DNA from: Rhizobium sp. 9140
Lineage (GTDB): Bacteria; Pseudomonadota; Alphaproteobacteria; Rhizobiales; Rhizobiaceae
Length of the DNA stretch: 64,000 nucleotides
Assembly (NCBI RefSeq): GCF_900067135.1
Contig: NZ_FJUR01000002.1
Coordinates: 547,501-611,500, forward strand
Direction of reading: 5' to 3'
Shown: positions 45,038 through 53,955 of the stretch, piece after piece
Position numbering within the stretch: the stretch's first letter is position 1
Layout of the letters: each line of letters starts with the position of its first letter
Notes under the pieces: model-generated
Told to the model about the DNA's origin: nothing
Seen by the model: the letters and a program-made list of their open reading frames with translations, nothing else
The model's database searches: none
Made by a program: the position numbers and the translations under genes

Positions 45038-46843
45038 ATGACGAAGACAGTGGAACATCCAGCGGACCCGGCGCCAGCATCAGCGTCGCAGCGGGCGCAG
45101 CTTGCCGGCCTGCGCCGTCATGGCGGCATCGCGCTCGCCACCGCCATCGCCCTGCCGCTGGCCGCCGGGCTCGTGCTCGTCGGGCAGGCCTTCCTCCTGT
45201 CGCGCATTTTGGGCGACGCCATCTCCGGTGGGCGACCGCTTGATGATCTCGCCCCCGATATCGCCGCCTTTGCCGCGCTTCTTCTCCTGCGGATCGCGCT
45301 GGTGTTTCTCGGCGAATGCGCCGCCGCCAGAGCTTCCGAGCGCATCAAGCGTCGGCTCCGCAACGCGCTGACCGCCCGCCTGATCGAAAAGCAACCGGAC
45401 TGGGTGCACGCCCGCCCCTCCGGCGCGCTCGCCGGCGCGATCGTCGATCAGGTCGAGGCGCTCGACGGCTTTTTCTCGCGCTTCCTGCCCGCCACCATCC
45501 AGGCCGGCCTGCTACCCCTCCTCTTCGCCGCCGCCGTCCTGCCGTTCGACGGGGTGGTCTGTCTTCTTTTCCTGCTGACCGTGCCGATGATCCCGCTGTT
45601 CATGGCGCTGGTCGGCTGGGGTGCGCAGGCGGCGAGCGATGCGCAGGCGGATGCGCTCTCGCGGCTTTCGGGCCTCTTTGCCGATCGGTTGCGCGGCCTG
45701 CAGACGCTGATGCTGTTCGGCCGCATGGAGGCGGAGGCCGAAGCGATGCGGAGCGCCACGGACGAGCTGCGCCGGCGAACCCTGCGCGTGCTGCGCATCG
45801 CGTTCCTGTCATCCGCCGTGCTGGAATTCTTCGCCGCCCTCGGCGTTGCCGGCGTGGCGCTCTATGTCGGGCTCACATTTCTCGACATGGTGGACGTGCG
45901 GTTCACGAGCCTGTCGCTTCAGGCCGGCCTCTTCTGCCTGATCATGGCGCCGGACGTGTACCAGCCGTTGCGACAGCTTGCGACGCATTATCACGATCGC
46001 GCCCACGCCAGGGCCGCATTGGCCGAGATCACCCGCCAGTTCGAGGAGATCCCGCCCGACGTCATGCCTGTTGCAGCGACCGGCGCGCCGGCATCCTTTA
46101 CGGGACGTCCGGGGCCGCTCGGCATCACCGTCCGCGGCCTCTCCCTCCAGACCCCGGACGGCCAGACCCCGGACGGCCAGACCCCGAACCGCCGGACCAC
46201 ACTGCTGCTTCCGACGGATCTGGTCATCCCCGCCGGCCGGCACGTCGCCCTTCTCGGCACGAGCGGCATCGGCAAATCGACGCTGCTGAACGCGCTGGCA
46301 AGGCTTCGTCCTTTCGAAGGCTCGCTCCACTTCGGCGAAGACCGGCTGGAGGATATTCCAGAGGCGGACCTCAGGCGAAAGCTTGCCATCGTCGGCCAGC
46401 GGCCGCGCCTCTTCCACGGCACGATTGCCGACAATATCCGCCTTGGTTGCCGCAATGCCGACGATGCGGCGGTGCGTCATGCGGCCGATATCGCCTGCGT
46501 CACCGCCTTCAGCGACCGCCTGCCCGCCGGTCTTCAGACCCCCGTCGGCGAGAACGGTCTCGGGCTCTCCGGCGGCGAGGCGCAGCGCGTGGCGCTTGCC
46601 CGACTCTATCTCACAGACCCCTCCATCATCCTTCTCGACGAGCCGACGGCCCATCTCGATCCCGACATGCAAGCGCGCGTGCTCGATGGCATCCTCGCTT
46701 TTGCCGCCGGCCGCACGCTCGTCGTCGCCACCCATGCCGCAGCCGTGGCCGACCGCATGGACATGGTCCTCACCATCCGCGATGCACGCCTGACGACCGC
46801 CGCCTGCCGCCCTGCCCTTCTCGTCCGGGATCACGCCGCATGA
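45038..46843 (+). CDS. cydD: Cysteine/glutathione exporter subunit CydD
   Basis: A 601-residue ABC half-transporter. A type IV membrane domain (about 1-330) with LSGLFADRLRGLQTLMLFGR is typical of CydD. The ATPase has Walker A GTSGIGKST, signature LSGGEAQR and Walker B IILLDEPTAHLD. With CydC it exports cysteine and glutathione to the periplasm, which is needed for bd oxidase assembly. A 15-bp tandem duplication lies in the linker at 46151. It overlaps cydC by four bases. The start at 45038 fits; a nearby GTG at 45028 is out of frame. Confidence 0.94.
   Translation: MTKTVEHPADPAPASASQRAQLAGLRRHGGIALATAIALPLAAGLVLVGQAFLLSRILGDAISGGRPLDDLAPDIAAFAALLLLRIALVFLGECAAARASERIKRRLRNALTARLIEKQPDWVHARPSGALAGAIVDQVEALDGFFSRFLPATIQAGLLPLLFAAAVLPFDGVVCLLFLLTVPMIPLFMALVGWGAQAASDAQADALSRLSGLFADRLRGLQTLMLFGRMEAEAEAMRSATDELRRRTLRVLRIAFLSSAVLEFFAALGVAGVALYVGLTFLDMVDVRFTSLSLQAGLFCLIMAPDVYQPLRQLATHYHDRAHARAALAEITRQFEEIPPDVMPVAATGAPASFTGRPGPLGITVRGLSLQTPDGQTPDGQTPNRRTTLLLPTDLVIPAGRHVALLGTSGIGKSTLLNALARLRPFEGSLHFGEDRLEDIPEADLRRKLAIVGQRPRLFHGTIADNIRLGCRNADDAAVRHAADIACVTAFSDRLPAGLQTPVGENGLGLSGGEAQRVALARLYLTDPSIILLDEPTAHLDPDMQARVLDGILAFAAGRTLVVATHAAAVADRMDMVLTIRDARLTTAACRPALLVRDHAA
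46151..46195 (+). repeat. 15-bp tandem repeat within cydD
   Basis: ACCCCGGACGGCCAG occurs twice in a row (46151-46165, 46166-46180), followed by a degenerate third copy. It encodes TPDGQ-TPDGQ-TPNRR in the loop before the ATPase core. Copies stay in frame, so length changes would be tolerated. Confidence 0.85.
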
Positions 46844-48522
46844 ACGCTCTTCTCTCGTTTCGCCCCCTCTTTGCCCGGCATCGCGGCGGTTTCCTCACGG
46901 CCCTGCTCCTGTCGCTTCTGACGCTGACGGCCGGCATCGTGCTTCTCGGCCTTTCCGGCTGGTTCCTCACGGCCGCTTTCCTGACGACAGCCGCCATGAG
47001 CTTCAACCTGTTCGGACCCTCTGCGGCCGTGCGCGGCCTGTCGCTCCTGCGCATCCTGTCGCGCTACGGGGAGAAGCTTTCCGGGCACGATGCAACGCTG
47101 CGGGTGCTGGCCGACATCCGCAACTGGCTCTTTCGCCGCGTCGGCCTCGCCGCCGCCGCCCCCCACCTTGCTCTGCGGCGAGGCGATACGGTCTCGCGCC
47201 TGACAGCGGATGTCGACACGCTCGACAGCATCTTCATCGTTGCGGCGGGGCCGCTTGCGACCGGCATCGTGGTCGCCCTTGGCATGTCAGCGGTCCTGCT
47301 GGTTCTGCTGCCCGCCGCCGGCGCGGTCTATGCCGTGGCGATGACATTAGCGCTTCTCGTCGTTCCCGGCATCCTGTCCGCCCTCACCCGCCGCACGGGG
47401 GGATCGATCGTCCGCCTCTCCGCCGATCTCAGGATCGCCGCGTTCGACCTCATCGACGGACATGCGGATCTGATTGCGTTCGGTGCGACGGATGCCATGC
47501 GCGCAAGGTCCGGCGCGATCGCCGCAGACCTTGCAACCGCGCGGGAGCACCTCGCCCGCACCGCGGCTATGGCTACGTCCGCCATCGCTCTTCTCGCGGG
47601 CGTCGCGATCATCGCCGTTCTCGCCTTCGGCCTCGCAGCGATCGAGGCTCGGGCCTTGAGCGGCCCTCTCCTCGTCGGCCTGCTGCTGGCAACGCTCGGA
47701 AGCTTCGAGGCGACCGCCGCCGTCGTCCGGCAGGTCGCGAAGTTCGGCAATGCGCTGGCGGCAGCCGAACGCCTGAAGGCGCTTGCCGACCTGCCGGCAC
47801 CGGTCACGGATCCGCAGAACCCGCTCCCGCTCGGCCTTGGCGCATCGCTCGTGCTGGAAAACGTCACCTTCGGTCACGATGCCGCCCGCCCGGTGCTGAC
47901 ATCGCTCGATCTCGCTGTCGAAGCCGGTTCCCGCATCGCGATCCACGGCCCGAGCGGCGGCGGCAAGTCCACACTTGCCTCACTTCTCCTGCGACTGCGC
48001 GACCCGGATGCCGGACGCATCCGCGTAGGCGGTGTCGATCTGCGCGATGTTTCGCAAGCCGCGCTTCACAGGCGGATCGCCCTTCTCGAGCAGGATGCGC
48101 CCGTCTTCATCGGCACGATCCGCGACAATCTTCGGATCGCGCTGGACGATGCCGACGATGCCGCGTGCTGGGCAGTGCTTGCAAAGGCGCGGCTGGAAAG
48201 CACGGTGCGCGCCATGCCGATGGGGCTTGCGACACCGCACAGTGAAGCCGGGCTGACGCTATCGGCCGGTCAGGCACGGCGTCTGTGCCTTGCCCGCACG
48301 CTTCTCTCGGGCGCCGGCATTCTGGTGCTGGACGAACCGACGAGCGGTCTCGACCGCGCGACCGAGCTTGCCTTTCTCGACGACCTCGGCAAGGCGACGG
48401 CCGGCCGCACGGTGATCCTCATCACCCATGCCACCCTGCCCTCAGGCGTCGTCGATCGCGTGTTTCATCTGCGCGACGGTCGGCTCGACGATCCGTGCAG
48501 CTCGATCCCGGCCACGGCCTGA
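46840..48522 (+). CDS. cydC: Cysteine/glutathione exporter subunit CydC
   Basis: A 560-residue ABC half-transporter. The membrane domain opens LLLSLLTLTAGIVLLGLSGWFLTAAFL and contains LLRILSRYGEKLSGHDATLR, a CydC signature. The ATPase has Walker A GPSGGGKST, Walker B ILVLDEPTSGLD and switch His in ITHATLP; the signature is LSAGQARR. The start at 46840 overlaps the cydD stop (ATGA). The same frame is open far upstream through cydD (to 45316), but that part is a shadow. Its 3' end overlaps the convergent regulator gene by 58 bp. Confidence 0.94.
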   Translation: MNALLSFRPLFARHRGGFLTALLLSLLTLTAGIVLLGLSGWFLTAAFLTTAAMSFNLFGPSAAVRGLSLLRILSRYGEKLSGHDATLRVLADIRNWLFRRVGLAAAAPHLALRRGDTVSRLTADVDTLDSIFIVAAGPLATGIVVALGMSAVLLVLLPAAGAVYAVAMTLALLVVPGILSALTRRTGGSIVRLSADLRIAAFDLIDGHADLIAFGATDAMRARSGAIAADLATAREHLARTAAMATSAIALLAGVAIIAVLAFGLAAIEARALSGPLLVGLLLATLGSFEATAAVVRQVAKFGNALAAAERLKALADLPAPVTDPQNPLPLGLGASLVLENVTFGHDAARPVLTSLDLAVEAGSRIAIHGPSGGGKSTLASLLLRLRDPDAGRIRVGGVDLRDVSQAALHRRIALLEQDAPVFIGTIRDNLRIALDDADDAACWAVLAKARLESTVRAMPMGLATPHSEAGLTLSAGQARRLCLARTLLSGAGILVLDEPTSGLDRATELAFLDDLGKATAGRTVILITHATLPSGVVDRVFHLRDGRLDDPCSSIPATA

Positions 48523-49223
48523 AGTGCCGCCATATCCGCCACCTCGACCCGTTGCGGCTCGGGAAGGTGGATCAGGCCCTGATTGCGCAGCTTGGTGAAG
48601 GAACGGCTGACCGTCTCGATCGTCAGACCGAGATAATCCGCGATATCGGTGCGCGACATGGGAAGCGCCAGCGGATGGGCCGAAAGCTTGCGCTCGGATG
48701 CGCGCTGCGACAGCGTGACGAGGAAGGTCGCGAGCTTCTCCACCGGCGCGAGACGCCCGAGAACCATCTGGTTGTCCAACGCCTGACGGAGCGCCGAGCG
48801 CGTCATTGCATGCAGCCGGTCCTTGAGCAGCGGGAACCGCTCCATCAGCGCATCCATGTCGCGCACCGGGAACGAGCAGAGGCGAACATCGCCGATGGCT
48901 TCGGCCGTTGCCGAATGAAGGTCCTCGTCGGCAAGGCCGAGATAATCGCCGGGCATCAGGAAACCCGTGATCTGCCGTCGTCCATCCGGCAGGGCGATGG
49001 ACAGGCGCAACATGCCTGCCGTCAGGCTGAAGACCCGCGTCAGCGCGTCGCCCTCGCTCACCAGCATCTCGTCATGGGAAAGATGACGCGAGGTCATGAT
49101 GCGCTCGAGCGCTTCCACCTCGTCATCCGCCAGCGCCGCGCAGACGGCCATGGTGCGAACGTCGCAGGCGATGCACGCACCGCACGCCGTCGTTAATCGC
49201 AGTGCCGATGTCACCGTCAGCAT
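48465..49223 (-). CDS. fnrN: FnrN-type oxygen-sensing Crp/Fnr regulator
   Basis: A 252-residue regulator. The N-terminal cluster Cys14-X2-Cys17-X2-Cys20-X7-Cys28 plus Cys116 (DVRLCSF) provides ligands for an oxygen-labile [4Fe-4S] cluster as in Fnr/FnrN. The cyclic-nucleotide-type beta-roll (about 45-130) is followed by a helix-turn-helix with SRTDIADYLGLTIETVSRSFTKL, where Glu, Ser and Arg in ETVSR read the TTGAT half-site. It should activate the box at 44968 when oxygen is low. It is convergent with cydC, sharing 58 bp at the 3' ends. The name fnrN is given by domain features; fixK-type proteins usually lack the N-terminal cysteines. Confidence 0.9.
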   Translation of the reverse strand: MLTVTSALRLTTACGACIACDVRTMAVCAALADDEVEALERIMTSRHLSHDEMLVSEGDALTRVFSLTAGMLRLSIALPDGRRQITGFLMPGDYLGLADEDLHSATAEAIGDVRLCSFPVRDMDALMERFPLLKDRLHAMTRSALRQALDNQMVLGRLAPVEKLATFLVTLSQRASERKLSAHPLALPMSRTDIADYLGLTIETVSRSFTKLRNQGLIHLPEPQRVEVADMAALQAVAGIELHGSSSRPSRR

Positions 49224-49377
49224 GACGTTACCCCGTGATCCGGCGGAATTGCCGAGCCGGTGTATATCATCAAGGAACCGGCCATTCTATCCAGCTTGGA
49301 ACTGCCGGTCCGGGTCCGGATACGCTTACAGCGTAGCTTGCGGCCTTATACGGCGTCGATCGCCTTGAGCCACACCG

Positions 49378-50489
49378 TCACGGCAACAGCGCCGGCGTCG
49401 GGGTGTCCGAGCGCGCGATCTCCCAGATAGCTGGAGCCAGCGTTTCCACAGCGGCTACCGACGGCAGGACGCGCGACCTGTTTACCGCGCCGCCACGCGG
49501 CCAGGCCACGGCATCCGTCGGAGCGTCAATGGCAGCAAGGCTTTCGTCGTCGACATGGAGCACCGAGAGGGAAAAGCCCGGCATGTCGAGCGCCGAGAGA
49601 AACGTGCCGGCCCAGGCCCGCTCGACCGTTATGTCTCTCTCCTCCAGCCACCGGATGGCGGCGCGTGCAACGATGGAAAGCTCCATGGGCGGGGTCGAGC
49701 CGAGCCCGTTGACCAGAAGCGCGATACGATCACCGATCTTGAGCCTGCCGTCTGCCTCAATGGCTTCGAGCACGATGGAGGCGAGCCTATCGGCGGGCGC
49801 GATCCGCATTCGGTGCACACCCTGTTCGCCATGTATGCCAAGACCGACCTCGATCTCGCCATCCCCCAGCACGAAACCGGGTTTCCCGACCGAAGGTAGC
49901 GTGCAGGAGCCGAGCGAGACGCCCATGGACGACAGATTGCCGGCCGCTGCGCGCGCGATACGGGCGACATCCGCCAGTGGCAGCCCCTGCTCGCCGGCGG
50001 CGCCTGCGAGCTTATGGACGAGGACGGTGCCGGCAATGCCACGGCGGCGCTCGCCGGGAACGGTCTCCCTCAGAGCGACATCGTCGGCCACAACAATGAT
50101 TTCGACCGGTATGCCCTCGGCGCGGGCCAGTTCGGCGGCCAGACCGAAATTCAGACGGTCGCCTGTGTAGTTCTTGGCGATGACCACGGCGCCGGCGGGA
50201 CCGGCAGAGGCGCGAATACCGGCGAGGACGGCGTCCGTGCTTGGGACGTGAATACATCGCCGGCGACCGCCGCCGTCAGCATGCCCGCGCCGACATAGCC
50301 GGCATGGGCCGGCTCATGACCGCTGCCGTCCCCGGAGAGGACCGCGACCTTCCGGTTCGAAGCCTCGTGGAGACTCGACCGGATGACCACGTTTTCCTCG
50401 GCGAGGAGAACGGTCGCCGGGCTGAGAGCGACAACGCCTTCCAGCATCTCCCTGACGACGTCGGACGGGTCATTGATCAGCTTCTTCAT
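49378..50489 (-). pseudogene. dhaK: Dihydroxyacetone kinase subunit DhaK, frameshifted
   Basis: Two frames together give a near-complete DhaK. The 5' part starts MKKLINDPSDVVREMLEGV and runs to GDVFTS. The 3' part resumes at VVIAKNYTGDRLNFGLAAELA and contains the substrate-binding His in GLGIHGEQGVHR and GSTPPMEL. The frames join if one C is restored in the run on the minus strand near 50243-50245 (GGG on the plus strand). In addition the glycine loop reads SGDGSGHEP where the family has SGGGSGHEP. In DhaK the His covalently binds dihydroxyacetone for phosphorylation by DhaL-ATP. No dhaL is adjacent. It could be a sequencing error or a true pseudogene. Confidence 0.8.
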
Positions 50490-50598
50490 GTCGGTTCCTC
50501 GGTTCGTTTATGTCGTGGAGCGCTCGGCGCGGATGCTACCGGGCTGGACCACGAAGCCGGAACGGCATGTGGCAAGATACAGTCACAACCTCATTCGC

Positions 50599-51294
50599 TT
50601 ATACCGAGCGGCCGATCATGGTCAGTGCATTCCGGATGGCTGCACCCGAGGCCGTATTGTCGAACACACACCAGCTGTCGGCTGCGAGCAAGCGGCGGAA
50701 TCGATCGATCTCCGGATCTTCATAGGTGGAATAGTAGATTTTGGGTGCCCCGTGGAGCCGGACGTAGACCGGTGGCATTGGGAACGTATCGGCGGGCCAG
50801 ACCGGCGCCGGGTCCGCAAGGACACGATCGACAGCGTGACGTTCCAGCAGGGACAGAACTTCCGGGGACTGCCAGCTCTTGTGGCGCGTCTCGATGACGA
50901 TCTGCCTCTTGAACCTTTGACGCAGCGCGAAAAGAGCGGGCTCCACGACGACAGGGTCGTAGACAAGGCTTGGCGGCAGCTGGCAGAGGAGCGGTCCGAT
51001 CTTGTCGGCAAGCGGCTCGATCTCCTCCAGGAAGTCATCGAACAACGGCCCTATGTCGATCAGCCGTTGCTCGTGGGTGATGGCCTTGGGAAGCTTCAGC
51101 GCAAAACGGAAGTCGTCCGGCACGCTATCCGCCCAGCGGACATAGGTGGACGCCCTGTGCGGCTTGTAGAACGTCGAATTGACCTCGACGCCCTTGAACA
51201 CAGAGGCATAGCGGGTCAATCCGGAACCTTCGGCCGCAAAATGCTCGGCAACGCCCCTCGGGATCGACCAGGCTGCAGTCGCGATCACTGGCAT
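50599..51294 (-). CDS. DUF72 family protein (YecE-like)
   Basis: A 231-residue protein with the DUF72 TIM-barrel pattern: a GTAxW-like start (ATAAWSIPRGVAEHF), YASVFKGVEVNSTFYKPH, FRFALKLPKAITHEQRL, GPLLCQLPPSLVYD and a C-terminal VYVRLHGAPKIYYSTYED. The family is widespread but its biochemical role is not settled. It stands alone on the minus strand between dhaK and the small stress-type genes. Confidence 0.88.
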   Translation of the reverse strand: MPVIATAAWSIPRGVAEHFAAEGSGLTRYASVFKGVEVNSTFYKPHRASTYVRWADSVPDDFRFALKLPKAITHEQRLIDIGPLFDDFLEEIEPLADKIGPLLCQLPPSLVYDPVVVEPALFALRQRFKRQIVIETRHKSWQSPEVLSLLERHAVDRVLADPAPVWPADTFPMPPVYVRLHGAPKIYYSTYEDPEIDRFRRLLAADSWCVFDNTASGAAIRNALTMIGRSV

Positions 51295-51326
51295 GGCCTT
51301 ATCACGCGCCGCGAGACAAGATCCGG

Positions 51327-51641
51327 CTAACAGCTCGTCATATCGCGGGCACCTGCCTCCCGAAATGCGGCCTGCGCCTTGTCGATATCGTCAAGGGAGA
51401 GATCGACGGAGACCTGAAGCTGACCAACCAGCGCCGCATCCGGTCGAACGCCGTCCCCTTCGCGGTTCTCGACATCTCCCCCCGACGGCTTCGTGCCTGC
51501 GGTGTTCTCCGACCCTTTTGCCTCGACGAACACATCCGACCGATCGATGCCATATTGCTGAACGAGGTGCTCGATGGCGAGGTCGGCAGCCTCGCGCGTG
51601 TCGAAGGTGGCGGTAAGGGTTTTCACATTGTCGCTGGACAT
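51327..51641 (-). CDS. Small stress-protein-17M-like hypothetical protein
   Basis: A 104-residue acidic protein. Its first 40 residues (KTLTATFDTREAADLAIEHLVQQYGIDRSDVFVEA) follow the alpha/beta pattern seen at the start of general-stress 17M-type proteins, in which a strand is followed by a helix over paired residues. A disordered Gly/Glu-rich middle and a DLSLDDIDKAQAAFREAGA tail follow, the latter again strand-helix. It resembles the N-terminus of the protein encoded at 53296. The function is unknown; a stress-related role is inferred only from the resemblance. Confidence 0.7.
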   Translation of the reverse strand: MSSDNVKTLTATFDTREAADLAIEHLVQQYGIDRSDVFVEAKGSENTAGTKPSGGDVENREGDGVRPDAALVGQLQVSVDLSLDDIDKAQAAFREAGARDMTSC

Positions 51642-51836
51642 GCATCGTCTCCTGTTGCGTCACGGGAAACGGAATGGTGCTGCTGTGGTTCCGAGGGTAG
51701 ATCCGCGAAGGTGCTAAAAGCCGGGCGCCGGCCTGCGAGCGCAAGCGCTGGTCGGAGCGGTTTTCCGCAAGCCATGACTGAAACCGTTCGGCGGGGACAC
51801 GAAGCGTCTGCGCCCGTCTTGGCAGAACGCCGTCCG

Positions 51837-52643
51837 TCAGTCACCGAAACGCTGGCGGAGGAACGTCAGCGCCTCCTCTGCCTCTTCCGCCGAGATCGTA
51901 TGGCCGACACCGGGGAATATGCGTGATGTCACGGTAAAGCCTGCCGCCTTGAGCTGGCTTGCGGCAGCAACGGACGCTGCCGGTGGTATCGTCCGGTCGT
52001 TTCCGCCATGCATGAGGTAGACAGCGGTATCCGTTCCGGAGCGGTTGACCGGCGGGAATGGCATGAACCCTGCAAAGGTGACGAGTGCGCCGACCTTCCA
52101 GCGCCCGGTGGCAACGGCATCGAGCGCCATGATAGCGCCCTGCGACACGCCGACAAACGCCACCTTGTCGAGGTCGTTCTCAAATCCCGCCTTGTCGATG
52201 ATGCCGCCGACAAGCGTATCGAAGGCGCTGCGGGCAGCCATGATACGGTCGGGCCGCATGACCTGATCATCGACCGCGAACCATTGGTACCCCTGGGATC
52301 TGTTGGGAAAAGGCGCGTTGGGCGCGACAAACCGTGTGTCCGGCAGGCGGGCCTTCCAGGCGTTTCCGATCTGCGCCATGACTCGCCCCGAGCCTCTTAT
52401 GCCGTGCAGGAAGATGACGAGATGGCGCGATGTTGCAGTGGAACGGCGTGCAGCGCCGGCTTCCGGCATAGTCTTGCTGACGAAGATGCTCATGGGAGAG
52501 GATGTCTTCCCGACAGTGGACCATATCAAAGGCTCGCTGGTGGACGGTAACACCTCCGCTCCCGCATGGAGCGCCATGAGAGCGAACCACATCGTAACGA
52601 TGCATGGAAAGGACCATGAGGGGAGAGTATTGAAGCGCGCCAT
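51837..52643 (-). CDS. Phospholipase/carboxylesterase-type hydrolase, secreted
   Basis: A 268-residue alpha/beta hydrolase. A hydrophobic N-terminal segment (FPCIVTMWFALMALHAGAEV) suggests export. The triad is visible: Ser in VGVSQGAIM, Asp in GGNDRTIPP and His in GVGHTIS near the C-terminus; LVIFLHGIRGSG supplies the oxyanion hole. Related enzymes are carboxylesterases or lysophospholipases. The given start at 52643 includes the signal-like segment with an AAGG Shine-Dalgarno; the domain itself would also be complete from about residue 50. Confidence 0.82.
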   Translation of the reverse strand: MARFNTLPSWSFPCIVTMWFALMALHAGAEVLPSTSEPLIWSTVGKTSSPMSIFVSKTMPEAGAARRSTATSRHLVIFLHGIRGSGRVMAQIGNAWKARLPDTRFVAPNAPFPNRSQGYQWFAVDDQVMRPDRIMAARSAFDTLVGGIIDKAGFENDLDKVAFVGVSQGAIMALDAVATGRWKVGALVTFAGFMPFPPVNRSGTDTAVYLMHGGNDRTIPPAASVAAASQLKAAGFTVTSRIFPGVGHTISAEEAEEALTFLRQRFGD

Positions 52644-52948
52644 AGGTGACCTTGGTTTCGTCCATCACCGGAATCTCGGGGGCAACAAAACGTTCCACTT
52701 TTTTGCGACGTCCGTGATCGGTTTTGGGCGCCTCCCGTTTTGTCTTGCATGGCTGCGAAATAATACCCCACCGACAACGGTCCGATGCATGATCCGAACG
52801 ACGTCATAGCTGCAAACTCAAACATGGCTCCATGTTTTATTAGGCAACCCTTTCAGTACTGAAACGTACGGAAGTGCCGGAACATTCGGTATGGGTAAGT
52901 GTTTCCTATTCGAGACCTGAAACATGGTCTGGAATAGAGGACCCACAC
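52644..52948. other. Divergent intergenic region, esterase / PepSY-like gene
   Basis: 305 bp with no supported gene. It should hold the promoters of the esterase gene (minus) and the small secreted protein (plus). An AT-rich stretch lies around 52755-52860. No clear operator or hairpin was found. Confidence 0.4.
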
Positions 52949-53266
52949 ATGAAGAAGCTTTTTTTGGCTACGGCTATTCTTGCCGTTTCTGCATTCGGCG
53001 TGAACGCCCAGACAACACCGGCACCATCGGCAAATGGTGACACGCCAGCCGTTGCGACACCGGATTCGGGCAATGCGACGGCGCCCGTCGAAGGCGCGAA
53101 CTCGTTCACCGAAGCCCAGGCGAAGGAGCGCATCGAGGCAGCAGGTTATACGGAACTCGATGGTCTGATGCTCGACGACAAGGGGATCTGGCAGGCCAAG
53201 GCCATGAAGGACGGGAAATCGGCAGCGGTCTCCATGGACTATCAGGGCAACATCGTTTCGAAATAA
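52949..53266 (+). CDS. Small secreted PepSY-like protein
   Basis: A 105-residue protein with a signal peptide (MKKLFLATAILAVSAFGVNAQ), a Pro/Ala/Thr-rich linker (about 22-50) and a C-terminal domain of about 50 residues: FTEAQAKERIEAAGYTELDGLMLDDKGIWQAKAMKDGKSAAVSMDYQGNI. The helix-strand-strand pattern with a central Trp is that of short PepSY-type or BLIP-like domains seen in rhizobial secreted proteins. The role is unknown. It lies 29 bp upstream of the 203-residue stress-type gene, so they are probably co-transcribed. Confidence 0.75.
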   Translation: MKKLFLATAILAVSAFGVNAQTTPAPSANGDTPAVATPDSGNATAPVEGANSFTEAQAKERIEAAGYTELDGLMLDDKGIWQAKAMKDGKSAAVSMDYQGNIVSK

Positions 53267-53295
53267 TAAGCGCTCTTGCGCTGGAAAGTATGATC

Positions 53296-53907
53296 ATGAA
53301 GACCGTTACAGGACTGTTCGACGACTATAGCGATGCAAGCGCTGCCGTAAGCGCTCTGGAAGCACGCGGTATCCATTCCGACAACATCAGCATCGTGTCC
53401 AACAATGCGGACGGCCGCTACAAGGATGGCGACCATGACAGCAACGCTGCCGAAGGTGCCGGAACCGGCGCCGGGATCGGTGCCGTTGTCGGTGGTGCGG
53501 GCGGGCTCTTGACGGGCCTCGGCATCATGGCGATCCCGGGCGTAGGCCCGGTCGTCGCGGCCGGATGGCTCGCGGCTACCGCCCTCGGTGCGGTTGCCGG
53601 TGCTGCCGCCGGTGGCGCGACAGGTGGGTTGATAGGCGCTCTCACATCGTCGGGTGTGGATGAAGACCATGCGCATGTCTATGCCGAGGGTGTTCGTCGC
53701 GGCGGCACGCTCGTGACCGCCAAGGTTGATGACCACATGCAGTCGGAAGCCGAAGCGATCCTCCAAAAGTCGAACTGGGTCGATCCCGTCGAGCGACGCA
53801 ATGCCTATACCCAGCAGGGCTGGACGAAGTTCGACGACACCGCTGCACCTTATGGAGCGACCGAAGTCGAAGAAGAGCGCGCACGCTATCCGCGTCGCAC
53901 GCTGTAA
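53296..53907 (+). CDS. General-stress-protein-like membrane protein with Gly-rich core
   Basis: A 203-residue protein. The N-terminal 17M-like module (KTVTGLFDDYSDASAAVSALEARG, then NISIVS) is followed by a long Gly/Ala-rich hydrophobic stretch (about 55-120: AGTGAGIGAVVGGAGGLLTGLGIMAIPG and AATALGAVAGAAAGGATGGLIGAL), which may span or insert in a membrane as glycine-zipper helices. A soluble C-terminal part follows (DEDHAHVYAEGVRRGGTLVTAKV). Such proteins are common in stress-response regions of rhizobia with no known function. The ATG at 53296 has GGAAAG eight bases upstream; an ATG at 53290 is too close to it. Confidence 0.8.
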   Translation: MKTVTGLFDDYSDASAAVSALEARGIHSDNISIVSNNADGRYKDGDHDSNAAEGAGTGAGIGAVVGGAGGLLTGLGIMAIPGVGPVVAAGWLAATALGAVAGAAAGGATGGLIGALTSSGVDEDHAHVYAEGVRRGGTLVTAKVDDHMQSEAEAILQKSNWVDPVERRNAYTQQGWTKFDDTAAPYGATEVEEERARYPRRTL

Positions 53908-53929
53908 CGATCGGCGACAGAGGATATGC

Positions 53930-53955
53930 AAAGGGCCGGAGCAATCCGGCCCTTT
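53930..53955 (+). terminator. Rho-independent terminator
   Basis: AAAGGGCCGG at 53930-53939 pairs with CCGGCCCTTT at 53946-53955 around a 6-base loop. It lies 22 bp after the stress-protein stop codon. Confidence 0.88.

Noticed and set aside
46151..46195. CydD tandem repeat as a CRISPR-like or mobile repeat
   Set aside because: The copies are contiguous, in frame and inside a conserved gene, so they are an ordinary coding duplication.
45316..46839. Upstream extension of the cydC frame through cydD, giving a 1068-codon frame
   Set aside because: The upstream part is Arg/Pro-rich with no family resemblance, while cydD in the other frame is complete. The cydC start at 46840 with ATGA coupling is convincing.
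49260..49273. Possible FNR box upstream of fnrN (autoregulation)
   Set aside because: Only one half-site (TTGAT on the minus strand) matches; the other half deviates strongly from ATCAA.
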